Assembly: GCA_030039695.1 (NCBI GenBank)
Contig: JASHVB010000825.1
Coordinates: 1-7,781, forward strand
Direction: 5' to 3'
Origin: Acetobacteraceae bacterium
Lineage (GTDB): Bacteria; Pseudomonadota; Alphaproteobacteria; Acetobacterales; Acetobacteraceae
Length of the DNA: 7,781 nt
The notes below the pieces were generated by a model. The model did no database searches and had not been told where the DNA came from. It worked only from the letters and a program-made list of their open reading frames with translations. This document shows positions 1 through 6,808 of this stretch, piece after piece. Every line of letters begins with the position of its first letter. The stretch's first letter is position 1. The translations under genes were made by a program, and so were the position numbers.

Positions 1-1193
1 CCAGTGAGCGGGTTATAGGAAACCGGGCTCCAATTCTTGGTTCCCATTGCACCCGGCCAGACATCGCCCTCCTTGCCTTTGCGAACCTCGTCGGTTACCT
101 CGGTTGGCACTGGTCGACCGGTTGCCATGTCGATGCCCTTGGCCCATGTCTCGTGGGCATATTGATTGGCTGCGATCAATTTGCCGTCGGTACGGTCGAT
201 TACATAGAAGAAGCCGTTGCGATTGGCATCCATGACCACCTTGGTCGGTCTGCCCTCGACGTTCAGGGTCGCCAGTACCATCTCGGCGACGCTGTCGTAG
301 TCGTAGGGATCATTGGGGGAGAACTGGTAGTGCCACTTGATCTTGCCGGTTGTTGGATCCAGCGCCAGCACTGAACAGGTATAAAGATTGTCGCCCGGAT
401 GCTGCGTCGGATTCCATGAACCGGTGTTGCCGGTGCCCCAGTAGACGGTGTGAAGCTCCGGATCGAATGAGCCGGTGATCCACGAGGAGCCACCACCACG
501 TTGCCAGGTATCGCCCGGCCAGGTTTTGCCATTGGGATCGTCCGGGCCAGCCACCGTGTAGGTTCGCCAGAGATGCTTTCCCGTCTGCGGATCCCAGCCG
601 TCGATGAACCCGCGGATACCGTACTCGGCGCCCGATATGCCGGTGATCACCACGCCGTCGGCGACCAGCGGCGCAACGGTTTCGGAATAACCGGTCTTGT
701 AGTCGATGACCTTGGACCGCCAGACTTCTTTGCCGGTCGCCGCATCGATCGCAATCACATTGGCATCCAGCGTGGTCCGGAACAGCTTGCCATCGTACAG
801 GGCCGCGCCGCGATTGATGATGCCGCAACAGACGATGCGCGGTACCGCAGGCGGATATTCAACCTTGGTCTTCCAGATCTGCTCACCGGTGCTCGCATTG
901 ACCGCCATCGTAGCCGAATTGGTGGTGACGTAGAGCACTCCTTTGTAGATGAGCGGCTGTGACTCCTCGCTGTGGTTGTCGTCGTAGCTGTAGTTCCACA
1001 CCGGCACAAGATACTTGACGGTCTGCCGGTTGATCTGCGTGAGCGGGCTAAATCTTTGGAGGTTGTAACCCATCCCGTAGTTCAGCACGTCGGCGGTGTC
1101 GTTCGCGCCGTTTTTCAGTTCCTGTGCAGTCTGCGCCCGGCTGCCGCACGCCAACAGCGCGACTAGTGCAGTGGCAAGCAACAGTTTCCGCAT
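1..1193 (-). CDS. PQQ-dependent alcohol dehydrogenase (methanol/ethanol family), 5' part, lanthanide-type active site
   Basis: Periplasmic quinoprotein that oxidises alcohols with pyrroloquinoline quinone and passes electrons to a cytochrome c. The first 397 residues are present; the gene runs off the left edge, where roughly a third of a typical ~600-residue family member is missing. Visible: export signal 1-20; start of the beta-propeller (NYG...RFSPLTQIN, 38-55); the adjacent Cys122-Cys123 pair that stacks on PQQ; Glu190 in GAEYGIRGF and Asn256 in GTGN as metal ligands; Asp298 as catalytic base with Asp300 two residues later (YDYDS); Arg325 in the NRNG segment facing PQQ. The extra Asp300 is the mark of lanthanide-dependent XoxF/ExaF/PedH-type enzymes; calcium enzymes have Ala or Ser there. 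The start is set by GGAGG at 1200-1204, 6 nt before ATG. The N-terminus fits either a lipobox (LLAC, 13-16) or a signal peptidase I site (SRA, 18-20). No cytochrome or PQQ synthesis gene is in the window. Family assignment is firm, substrate unknown. Confidence 0.95.
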   Translation of the reverse strand, partial: MRKLLLATALVALLACGSRAQTAQELKNGANDTADVLNYGMGYNLQRFSPLTQINRQTVKYLVPVWNYSYDDNHSEESQPLIYKGVLYVTTNSATMAVNASTGEQIWKTKVEYPPAVPRIVCCGIINRGAALYDGKLFRTTLDANVIAIDAATGKEVWRSKVIDYKTGYSETVAPLVADGVVITGISGAEYGIRGFIDGWDPQTGKHLWRTYTVAGPDDPNGKTWPGDTWQRGGGSSWITGSFDPELHTVYWGTGNTGSWNPTQHPGDNLYTCSVLALDPTTGKIKWHYQFSPNDPYDYDSVAEMVLATLNVEGRPTKVVMDANRNGFFYVIDRTDGKLIAANQYAHETWAKGIDMATGRPVPTEVTDEVRKGKEGDVWPGAMGTKNWSPVSYNPLT

Positions 1194-1680
1194 CGTTTTC
1201 CTCCCTTGCTCGTTCATCCGAACATTATCTGGTCACGGAACATTTATTTGAGTTTTGGACGTCTCGACCTGTCCCATTGCTATGATAGCACGGATGGCCT
1301 GGTGAAGCCAGTCCGTCAAAGGCCTGGGGACGGCCATGCCACTTTCCGAAACGGATGCCGAGCCCACCCATCTTCGGCAGCATGGTCGCAATCGAAGCCC
1401 ACGGACCACGAGGGATGAGCGAACCTTCGACATCAGATGAGCGCATCGAGGCGATCGTTGCATCTGCTGTCGGGATGCCACGCGACGGTGCAACAGCCAT
1501 TGCAAAAAGGAAGAGAGCCGAACGGCTCCCTAGGTTGTTGCCTCCGGCCGATGCGGGTATCTGGGTGTAACCCACCGGCCGGGACTGTTGCGATGTAGGT
1601 TGGCGGCGTACGGCTCCAAGGTTTGATTGAGTGAGATCTCCCACGGCCAGGAAGAACCAGGAGCGCCCCTTTCAAGCTCG
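1194..1680. other. Intergenic: leader of the PQQ dehydrogenase, no recognised gene
   Basis: This gap lies upstream of the dehydrogenase. On the minus strand it holds that gene's ribosome site (CCTCC on plus at 1200-1204) and a GATAAT hexamer (plus ATTATC, 1224-1229) that could be a -10 box; no convincing -35 partner was seen, so the promoter is only suggested. Two short inverted repeats are visible: GAGCCG-AA-CGGCTC (1515-1528) and TGGGT-GTA-ACCCA (1562-1574). Open frames on both strands give no recognisable protein. Confidence 0.5.
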
Positions 1681-1965
1681 ATGTCGAAGGTAGGGAATCT
1701 TGAGGTGCTGTGCGGAGCCTTAACGAGGCTGCAGGGTCCCGATGGCGTGCTCTTAACTGAAAGCATCGAAACTGATCAAGCGGTGATCAAATTATCGTCG
1801 GCTGAATTGGGATATCGCTGTTTTCCACCCGGTCTGAACCTCGTCGCTGCCCATACGCACGGCCCGGTGAATATGTGTTTGATGAGGTGCTCGGCGGAAT
1901 CTGCTGGGCGCGATTTGCGGGACATCGTCGTGACGCACAGAAAGAAAGCGACGGTGATCCGCTGA
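1681..1965 (+). CDS. Hypothetical short ORF with an HTHG motif (doubtful)
   Basis: I do not recognise this 94-residue product. The ATG at 1681 has no good ribosome site; the frame is open further upstream to a TTG at 1627. The one notable stretch is FPPGLNLVAAHTHGP (residues 48-62): a hydrophobic strand followed by His58-x-His60, as in metal-binding JAB/MPN or DUF4329-like domains. Further on, Ser74 and Asp78 loosely recall the Ser-x-x-Asp that completes the JAMM metal site, but the spacing is not right. The product is far shorter than a full domain of that kind. It could be a decayed fragment or simply a chance frame; an antisense frame of similar length overlaps it. Confidence 0.22.
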   Translation: MSKVGNLEVLCGALTRLQGPDGVLLTESIETDQAVIKLSSAELGYRCFPPGLNLVAAHTHGPVNMCLMRCSAESAGRDLRDIVVTHRKKATVIR

Positions 1966-2034
1966 TCAGGCGCGACAGTTCGCGGGTGGGCCGAAAGCTA
2001 CGCAACCGCACGGACGGCGCTCCGGCAATGCAGA

Positions 2035-2685
2035 TCAAGTCGCGCCACGCGGCAGCTTTGGTTGTTCGACGACGCGCAGATAAGGCCTCAGCGCTTGCCA
2101 GCCGCTGGGGAAGCGCTCCCGGGCTTCCGCGTCGGATAACGCGGGGACGATGATGACCGGCTGTCCATCGGTCCAGTTGGCCGGCGTTGCCACCCTGTAG
2201 GCATCCGTCAATTGCAGGCTGTCGATCGCACGCAGGATCTCCGCAAAATTGCGTCCCGTGCTGGGCGGGTAGGTGAGCACCAGCCGGACTCTCTTCTTCG
2301 GATCGATAACAAAAACACTGCGGACCGTGACCGACGGATCGGCATCCGGATGGATCATGCCATACAGGTCGGATACCGCACGATCCGCATCGGCGATCAC
2401 TGGAAAGTTGAGCAACTGGCCCTGGGTTTCCTCGATATCCCGCGCCCAGCCGCTATGACTTTCCGCCGGGTCAACCGAGAGACCCACGGGTTTGACATTC
2501 CGTTTGTCCCATTCCGGCTTCAGCCGCGCTACCTCGGCCAGCTCAGTCGTGCATACCGGGGTGTAGTCTTTTGGATGACTGAACAATACCCCCCAGTCCT
2601 CGCCAAGGTGATCATGGAAGCGCAGCCTGCCAACCGTGCTGTCTTGCTCGAAGTCAGGTGCGATCTGTCCCAGCTGGATGGTCAT
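2035..2685 (-). CDS. 1-Cys peroxiredoxin (Prx6-type)
   Basis: Thiol peroxidase of 216 residues that reduces hydrogen peroxide and organic hydroperoxides in the cytoplasm. The AhpC/TSA thioredoxin fold covers about residues 4-155, with the active-site signature DYTPVCTTEL giving peroxidatic Cys45 and its partner Thr42; the supporting arginine is Arg122 in VRSVFVIDP. Residues 160-216 form the C-terminal extension typical of Prx6-type enzymes (VATPANW, then WQALRPYLR near the end). Cys45 is the only cysteine in the protein, so there is no internal resolving cysteine and an external thiol must recycle it. The frame is open for 13 codons further upstream, but AGGAGA at 2692-2697, 6 nt before the ATG, and the family's usual N-terminus (LGQIAPDF) set the start at 2685. 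It stands alone: no reductase, OxyR-like regulator or other stress gene is adjacent in the window. Confidence 0.96.
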   Translation of the reverse strand: MTIQLGQIAPDFEQDSTVGRLRFHDHLGEDWGVLFSHPKDYTPVCTTELAEVARLKPEWDKRNVKPVGLSVDPAESHSGWARDIEETQGQLLNFPVIADADRAVSDLYGMIHPDADPSVTVRSVFVIDPKKRVRLVLTYPPSTGRNFAEILRAIDSLQLTDAYRVATPANWTDGQPVIIVPALSDAEARERFPSGWQALRPYLRVVEQPKLPRGAT

Positions 2686-2691
2686 GTTCTG

Positions 2692-2697
2692 TCTCCT
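2692..2697 (-). promoter_or_regulatory. Ribosome binding site of the peroxiredoxin
   Basis: AGGAGA on the minus strand, 6 nt before the ATG. It decides for the inner start rather than the upstream Met of the same open frame. Confidence 0.8.
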
Positions 2698-3293
2698 GAC
2701 TGAGGTCCCGACGGCAGCCAACAAACGGTGCCGCCTCGCCGCGCCACCGAGTTAAGGAAGGACGCGCCCTGTCACCGCGGCTCGATCCAACGGCAACCGG
2801 CGCGCCGACCTTCAGGGCAATAGACGCCAAAGTCAAGTGGTTTGTGACATTCTATCTTCTTCGCCAGTTGAACACGTTCTGCTCCGGTCACGGGATCGGT
2901 CTGGCCGAGGCCCAGGGGATGCGCCTATGGGGCACGGGAAGCAGACTGGCGCCACCCTGCGCTGCAATTCTTCCCGGAACGCACGAAGGTGAAGATGGCT
3001 CGGGACTGCGGGGCGTCGGAGACGCCGCTCCCGTCGGGCGATGCTTGTCCGGCCCCACATTGCCACGGTTGCGTAGAAGACATCGTCCACGCGCGCTCCG
3101 CGCGATAGCTGCCCACGATATTATGCTGTAGATTTCAGCATTCAACGATGTCATATGGTGTGACAGAACTCGCAACGAGGGACGGGCCATCATGCTGGAG
3201 GCTGAAGAAGGGTGGGCTGATGACGCACCCCGTCCTCTCGCGTTCAGGACGTCAGACGACATTGCCCTCGGCCACTGGCGAGGCGGGACTCGC
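2698..3293. other. Intergenic between divergent peroxiredoxin and amidotransferase genes
   Basis: About 600 bp between two genes transcribed away from each other, so it should hold both promoters. I found no clear -35/-10 pair for either. A GC-rich inverted repeat, CGCGCG-CTC-CGCGCG, lies at 3090-3104, just upstream of a more AT-rich patch (about 3106-3160) that would be a natural place for the plus-strand promoter. Open frames on both strands yield basic, low-complexity sequence with no recognisable domain. Confidence 0.45.
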
Positions 3294-4052
3294 ATGAAGG
3301 CAGTGATTGGTATCTCCTGCTGCCAGAAACCTTTCGATCCGTTGGAGCCACTCGAGCATGCTGCGTCGGACACCTATGTCCGTGCCGTCAGCGACTTCAT
3401 CGGCGCCTGCCCGATTCTGATTCCAGCCAGCGGCGGAGAAGCCGAGGTCGCCTCGCTGCTGGCCATCCTTGACGGGCTGATTCTGACGGGCAGTCAATCA
3501 AACCTCGAACCGACCCTTTACGGTGGCGACCCGCATCCGCCGGATACTCCCGAGGATAAAAGCCGCGACGGTATCACCTTGCCGCTCATCCGTGCGGCCA
3601 TCGCCGCCGGAGTGCCGCTACTTGGGATCTGCCGCGGGTTTCAGGAACTGAACGTCGCACTCGGCGGCAGCCTGCACCAGCAATTGCGCAATGTGCCGGG
3701 GCGGATGAATCACTGGCGCCCGCTGCGGCCGCTCGCAGAATTGCGTCGAAAGAAAGCTCACGCTATTCAAGTCGTCCCAGGAAGCTGGCTGCACCAAGTG
3801 GCAGGATCGCCGGAGATCGTGGTTAACTCCTTCCACGAACAGGGCATCGATCGCCTCGCTGCCGATTTGGTTGCAGAAGGATTCGCGCCCGACGGCACGA
3901 TCGAGGCGGTCAGGGTCACTGACAGCCGCAGCTTTGCCGTGGGCGTTCAATGGCATCCGGAATACGACATAGAGGCAAACGCCATCTCACAGCGGATCTT
4001 TGAGTCCTTCGGCGCTGCTGTTGCAATTTGCAGCCGCGGCGAGCGCCGCTGA
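3294..4052 (+). CDS. puuD: Class I glutamine amidotransferase-like gamma-glutamyl-GABA hydrolase (PuuD-type)
   Basis: Peptidase C26-family hydrolase of 252 residues. Its best-known member, PuuD, splits gamma-glutamyl-gamma-aminobutyrate into glutamate and GABA in the gamma-glutamylated putrescine pathway; relatives serve other polyamine routes. Visible: N-terminal strand VIGISC; LDGLILTGSQSNLEP (59-73), the glycine-rich oxyanion segment; nucleophile Cys113 in GICRGFQELNVALGG; NSFHEQ (178-183), matching the family's N-S-x-H-x-Q; and His221/Glu223 of the triad in GVQWHPEY. All three catalytic residues are intact. The frame is open upstream to an ATG at 3192 preceded by GAGGG, which would add 34 residues without family similarity; I prefer the ATG at 3294 because VIGI is the family's usual beginning, although its ribosome site is weak. 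No glutamylputrescine synthetase, oxidase, aldehyde dehydrogenase or transporter is adjacent, so the exact substrate is an inference from the family. Confidence 0.9.
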   Translation: MKAVIGISCCQKPFDPLEPLEHAASDTYVRAVSDFIGACPILIPASGGEAEVASLLAILDGLILTGSQSNLEPTLYGGDPHPPDTPEDKSRDGITLPLIRAAIAAGVPLLGICRGFQELNVALGGSLHQQLRNVPGRMNHWRPLRPLAELRRKKAHAIQVVPGSWLHQVAGSPEIVVNSFHEQGIDRLAADLVAEGFAPDGTIEAVRVTDSRSFAVGVQWHPEYDIEANAISQRIFESFGAAVAICSRGERR

Positions 4053-4086
4053 TTTGGTTGCCGGCCCTCTGCTGCGCGCTGACAAA

Positions 4087-4128
4087 CAGGATGGATACCT
4101 CCCAAGCGCGGTCGCAGATTCCATCCTG
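4087..4128 (+). terminator. Inverted repeat after the amidotransferase gene, possible terminator
   Basis: CAGGATGGA (4087-4095) and TCCATCCTG (4120-4128) form a perfect 9-bp stem around a 24-nt spacer, starting 34 nt after the stop codon. There is no T-run behind it, so it is not a classical intrinsic terminator. It may stabilise the 3' end, be a protein site, or be chance. Confidence 0.3.
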
Positions 4129-4654
4129 ATCGACGTCTCTCCATCCGATTAGCCGCGCTACAAGGCGGGGTGCCAATCTGCTGCTCCAGGTCCGCTGTGC
4201 AGTCTGCAATGGCACGTTTGGCAAAGGGTTTTGCCACCGCTTTGAGCGGCGCCGACGTCGGACGCTACAGCGGCACGGCCCGCGTGGCCCCTACTTTTCC
4301 GACCCCCCAATTCCCGGCTGCGCATGCCATGCTCGGGATAAGTCTCGTGTAGCGGTGGCGTGGCGTCCACCGGTCGTCCGTTGGTTGAGTCTTGCCAGTC
4401 GGCGGCGGCAGGTCTCCTCGTCCGCCGCGGCCTTTGCTCTCAACCTTTCAAGGGCACACTGGGTCCTTTGAAACTCTCGCGGCTTTCCCCGGGAGCGTGT
4501 GACCTACCCCTGCGGAGCGAACATGACGGCGGCGTGGAGCCTCTATGTTCAGTCGCTCAGTCTGGTCAGGCCCGGCGGCGGCGATTGTCGCAACCGAGAT
4601 ACCCTAGCCTACCCATCCAGAGTGAGCCGCCCTTCTGCCATCGGCGTTGGTTCG
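4129..4654. other. Intergenic, no recognised gene
   Basis: This stretch separates two genes that converge on it (amidotransferase from the left, repeat protein from the right). It contains a compact hairpin, TGGCAAA-GGGT-TTTGCCA (4219-4236). Open frames on both strands, including a 138-codon plus frame starting at 4360, give arginine- and proline-rich sequence with no domain I know. Confidence 0.4.
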
Positions 4655-4726
4655 CCCGGCCCATGGTATGCGCGCTTAAAGCCATGCCGGAGGCATTCTG
4701 CCTTAAGCCATACCACGGGCACCGGG
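4655..4726 (-). repeat. 72-nt imperfect hairpin directly after the repeat-protein gene
   Basis: Nested inverted repeats fold into one long stem of about 25 base pairs. From outside in, the arms are CCCGG (4655-4659) with CCGGG (4722-4726); CCC (4660-4662) with GGG (4717-4719); TGGTATG (4664-4670) with CATACCA (4709-4715); CTTAA (4675-4679) with TTAAG (4703-4707); and ATGCC (4684-4688) with GGCAT (4692-4696) around a GGA loop. On the minus strand it begins 8 nt after the stop codon of the small exported protein. No U-run follows on either strand. It may act as a 3' mRNA stabiliser or a terminator, or it may be a REP-like mobile repeat; no second copy is in the window. Confidence 0.6.
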
Positions 4727-4734
4727 CGTTTCGC

Positions 4735-5067
4735 TTACTCGTGGGGGGCGCCTTGGCATTCCTTGTGCTGCCGTAGCTCGGTCGGCGATGTGGTGTAGCA
4801 GTACGCAGGCCAGCTCTCGGAAGACCCAGTACCGATCGAGTAGCCAGGCGAGTTCATAAGCTCCCGCTGGGTCGCCGGACTGGTCGGACCGCCGATCTGC
4901 GCCGATCCGGTGCCGATGCTGTACCCAGGCGAGTTCATGAGCTGCCGCTGGGTCGCCGGGCTGGTCGGGCCGCCGATGGTCGGGCCGGTCTGAGCCAAGG
5001 CGACACCAGCTGTCATGGCCAGCCCCAAGGCCACGCCAGCAGCGCCCGTGATGCTTCGAATTGTCAT
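4735..5067 (-). CDS. Small exported protein with two 27-residue tandem repeats, unknown function
   Basis: I do not recognise this 110-residue protein. A Sec signal peptide is plain: MTIRS, a hydrophobic core at residues 8-24, and an A-L-A cleavage site before Gln26. The mature part is mostly two adjacent 27-residue repeats (31-57 and 58-84) sharing the core GGPTSPATQR then LMNSPGYSIGTGS; 24 of 27 residues agree. The tail (85-110) has two cysteines, Cys90 and Cys104, which could form a disulfide after export. The DNA copies (4897-4977 and 4816-4896) differ at 15 of 81 bases, 11 of them silent, including one serine written AGC in one copy and TCG in the other. This shows selection on the protein, so the gene is real. 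The start is set by TGGAG at 5076-5080, 8 nt before ATG, and by the signal peptide; the frame is open 21 codons further upstream. The repeats are rich in Gly, Ser, Thr and Pro, suggesting an extended or flexible periplasmic or surface segment. Confidence 0.82.
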   Translation of the reverse strand: MTIRSITGAAGVALGLAMTAGVALAQTGPTIGGPTSPATQRQLMNSPGYSIGTGSAQIGGPTSPATQRELMNSPGYSIGTGSSESWPAYCYTTSPTELRQHKECQGAPHE

Positions 5068-5075
5068 GTCCCGTA

Positions 5076-5080
5076 CTCCA
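5076..5080 (-). promoter_or_regulatory. Ribosome binding site of the repeat protein
   Basis: TGGAG on the minus strand, 8 nt before the ATG at 5067. It selects the start that begins a clean signal peptide. Confidence 0.65.
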
Positions 5081-5714
5081 CTTGGAGGGTTTGCTCTCGT
5101 CGCAGGCGTCACGCTTTCCCTAGCCTCCAACCCAACACGGTCCCAACCACTCGGCCGAACAAGTAGACCGGTGCCGAGCTGCTCGGACCATGAAACGCTT
5201 TATCCTAGAACCCCCAGCTGGCAGTGCCGCCTGGACGCAGATCAATACCAAGCTGGACAGGGCGTCAAGTTCATGCGCGACGACCATCGCTGATGAGCGT
5301 GTTAGCCCAGGTGTTCACCGCAGAGCGCCGTTGTCTTGGCGATCAGCCAGAGAGGGTCGGATAACCGCAACGTGCGATGCGTTGAAGCCGCGCACTCGTC
5401 GCGGATGACGGCTCCGGGGCAACAACACCCGGAAGGTATCGAGGTGCAGGAGCGAGCGCTTTTGGTCGCAACCAGCCCGCCGTTTGGGGAACGTCCCTGC
5501 CGGCCCGCTTCTTGGTGCCGACGCGACCGCAGCAGGCATCGCGTCAAAGCGCCAGCCGCGCCCGCACGGCCAAACCCGTCGCTCAACAGCGACCCGGGGT
5601 CACCTTGGCGCAAGACCGATCGGCTCGATCTTCGAGTGACACCGAATCAGGACTTAGCCCCGAGGGGCCATCTCCCTGAATTGATTGCCTCGTACCGGCA
5701 CATGGGGAAGCGGG
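5081..5714. other. Intergenic between the exported hydrolase and the repeat protein
   Basis: About 630 bp between two minus-strand genes; it should carry the repeat-protein promoter, but I could not pick out a convincing one. A small GC hairpin, GCCC-CGAG-GGGC (5657-5668), lies about 47 nt after the stop of the hydrolase gene and could end its transcript, but no U-run follows. Frames on both strands, including a 55-codon minus frame at 5120-5287 without a ribosome site, show no recognisable product. Confidence 0.4.
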
Positions 5715-6794
5715 TCACCGCCTCCCAAGTGCCGGGCCGAAGAATGCGAGGGCAGCCCGGATCGCGGCGGCATGGGTGGCCTGCTGCGGCACCGCGGTTC
5801 GGCAGGTGGGAGCAATCATCCGGCCGGCTTGCGTGCAATCAGCGAGGAAGTCGTAGTGGCCGACCCTCGGTAGCTGGATCAGCTGCGCGTTAGGAATGAG
5901 TTCATCGGCCACGAGGCCGTTCGTCGCAGGGGGTGCGACGGTATCGGCATCACCGAGCACGATCGAAACGGGGACGCCGAAATGACGGAGACTGTCGGGG
6001 TCGAGCGCCTGCACCAACGCGGGCGCAATCGCGAAGACCGCGCGAACGCCGGGGATCGTATAGTCGTCACCGGCATGGGCAATGTCAGCCGCAATAGCAG
6101 GCGCGCGTTCGGTCGCTTCCAATTGCTCTTGGGAGACGGGGAGTTCCCGTTGCGGCCGACAGACGCCATCCTTGGGATGGGTTGCACAGAACCGGAACAA
6201 GTGTGCGCGATCAACCCGTGCACCTCCCGCAACGAGTGCGGTGAAACCGCCCGCCGAGAAGCCAGCAAGACCGACATCGTCGGTGTCGAGATGCGGCCCG
6301 ATCACCGGGTCACGCCGCGCCGCGTCGAGCGCGGTGCGCAGATCCACGGCTCGATCCCACCAGAGGATCGCGCCCGCCACGGTCATCGGGTCGACAGCAT
6401 TATCGCCGGGATGATCCACCGCGATCACGACGTATCCGGCCCGAGCTAGCGGGATGCCAAGCCAGCCCATGATCCGCGCCGTCCCGCCGAAGCCGTGCGA
6501 CAGCAGGATGACGGGATGTCGCGCGTCTCGCGCGGCGAACGGGGCGTTGGGCGCGTCTCGGCCGACGTCTCGCAGTGGTTGCGCCGGCGGTCCGAGGGTG
6601 AGCAAACGTTCCTCGCTGTCCGCCGCTGCGGAGTACCACACTGTGATCCGTAGCACGTCGTGATGCTGCGCGTCGCGCAGGGCCGCAGTGGGTTCGGTCA
6701 CCGTCAGGTGCGTCTCGCCGACGGGATTGGCGGCCCACGAGAGGTGCGATCCTATCCCGGCGGTGATCAAGACCGCGAAGATCACACGTTTCAT
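5715..6794 (-). CDS. Exported alpha/beta hydrolase (predicted dienelactone hydrolase / PAF-acetylhydrolase-like)
   Basis: Serine hydrolase of 359 residues with a signal peptide (MKRVIFAVL..., hydrophobic to about 20, cleavage near SWA-AN), so it probably acts in the periplasm or outside the cell. Order of parts: N-terminal strands typical of this group (LRITVWYSA, 48-56); HGFGG (100-104), the oxyanion loop; VIAVDHPGDNA (123-133), as in PAF-acetylhydrolase-like enzymes; nucleophile Ser180 in GFSAGG; Asp282 or Asp284 in LGDADTVAPP as the acid; and His313 in VGHYDF. The triad is complete. Four cysteines outside the signal peptide (203, 212, 320, 331) are close in pairs and may form two disulfides, which fits export. 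The start is set by GGGAGG at 6803-6808, 8 nt before ATG; the longer frame would add 18 residues in front of the signal peptide. The substrate, an ester or lipid, cannot be told from sequence. It stands alone on its strand. Confidence 0.88.
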   Translation of the reverse strand: MKRVIFAVLITAGIGSHLSWAANPVGETHLTVTEPTAALRDAQHHDVLRITVWYSAAADSEERLLTLGPPAQPLRDVGRDAPNAPFAARDARHPVILLSHGFGGTARIMGWLGIPLARAGYVVIAVDHPGDNAVDPMTVAGAILWWDRAVDLRTALDAARRDPVIGPHLDTDDVGLAGFSAGGFTALVAGGARVDRAHLFRFCATHPKDGVCRPQRELPVSQEQLEATERAPAIAADIAHAGDDYTIPGVRAVFAIAPALVQALDPDSLRHFGVPVSIVLGDADTVAPPATNGLVADELIPNAQLIQLPRVGHYDFLADCTQAGRMIAPTCRTAVPQQATHAAAIRAALAFFGPALGRR

Positions 6795-6802
6795 GCAAGG
6801 TC

Positions 6803-6808
6803 CCTCCC
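6803..6808 (-). promoter_or_regulatory. Ribosome binding site of the exported hydrolase
   Basis: GGGAGG on the minus strand, 8 nt before the ATG at 6794. It places the start exactly at the signal peptide. Confidence 0.8.

Noticed and set aside
310..828. 172-codon minus-strand open frame
   Set aside because: It lies inside the PQQ dehydrogenase in another frame of the same strand; the dehydrogenase frame carries all family motifs, this one is Arg/His-rich noise.
501..962. 153-codon plus-strand open frame
   Set aside because: Antisense shadow of the PQQ dehydrogenase; no ribosome site and no domain.
1225..1644. 139-codon minus-strand open frame upstream of the PQQ dehydrogenase
   Set aside because: Overlaps the dehydrogenase leader, has no recognisable domain and no strong ribosome site; GC-rich DNA often gives such frames.
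1955..1968. TGATC-CGCT-GATCA inverted repeat near the end of the peroxiredoxin transcript
   Set aside because: Only 5 base pairs, no T-run, and overlaps the end of another open frame; too weak to call a terminator.
2212..2703. 163-codon plus-strand open frame
   Set aside because: Exact antisense of the peroxiredoxin.
2888..3373. 161-codon minus-strand open frame
   Set aside because: Ser/Pro/Arg-rich, overlaps the start of the amidotransferase on the other strand, no motif.
3916..4224. Calcium-loop-like DVDQDGICD in a minus-strand frame
   Set aside because: A single short match to an Asp-rich calcium loop in a frame partly antisense to the amidotransferase, with no second loop or domain context.
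4360..4776. 138-codon plus-strand open frame
   Set aside because: Runs through the large hairpin and into the antisense of the repeat protein; no ribosome site or domain.
4816..4977. CRISPR-like or satellite repeat
   Set aside because: Only two units, 81 bp each with no spacer, in frame and with silent differences: it is an internal duplication within a coding gene.
5336..5893. 185-codon plus-strand open frame
   Set aside because: Half of it is antisense to the exported hydrolase and the rest is low-complexity Arg/Pro sequence.
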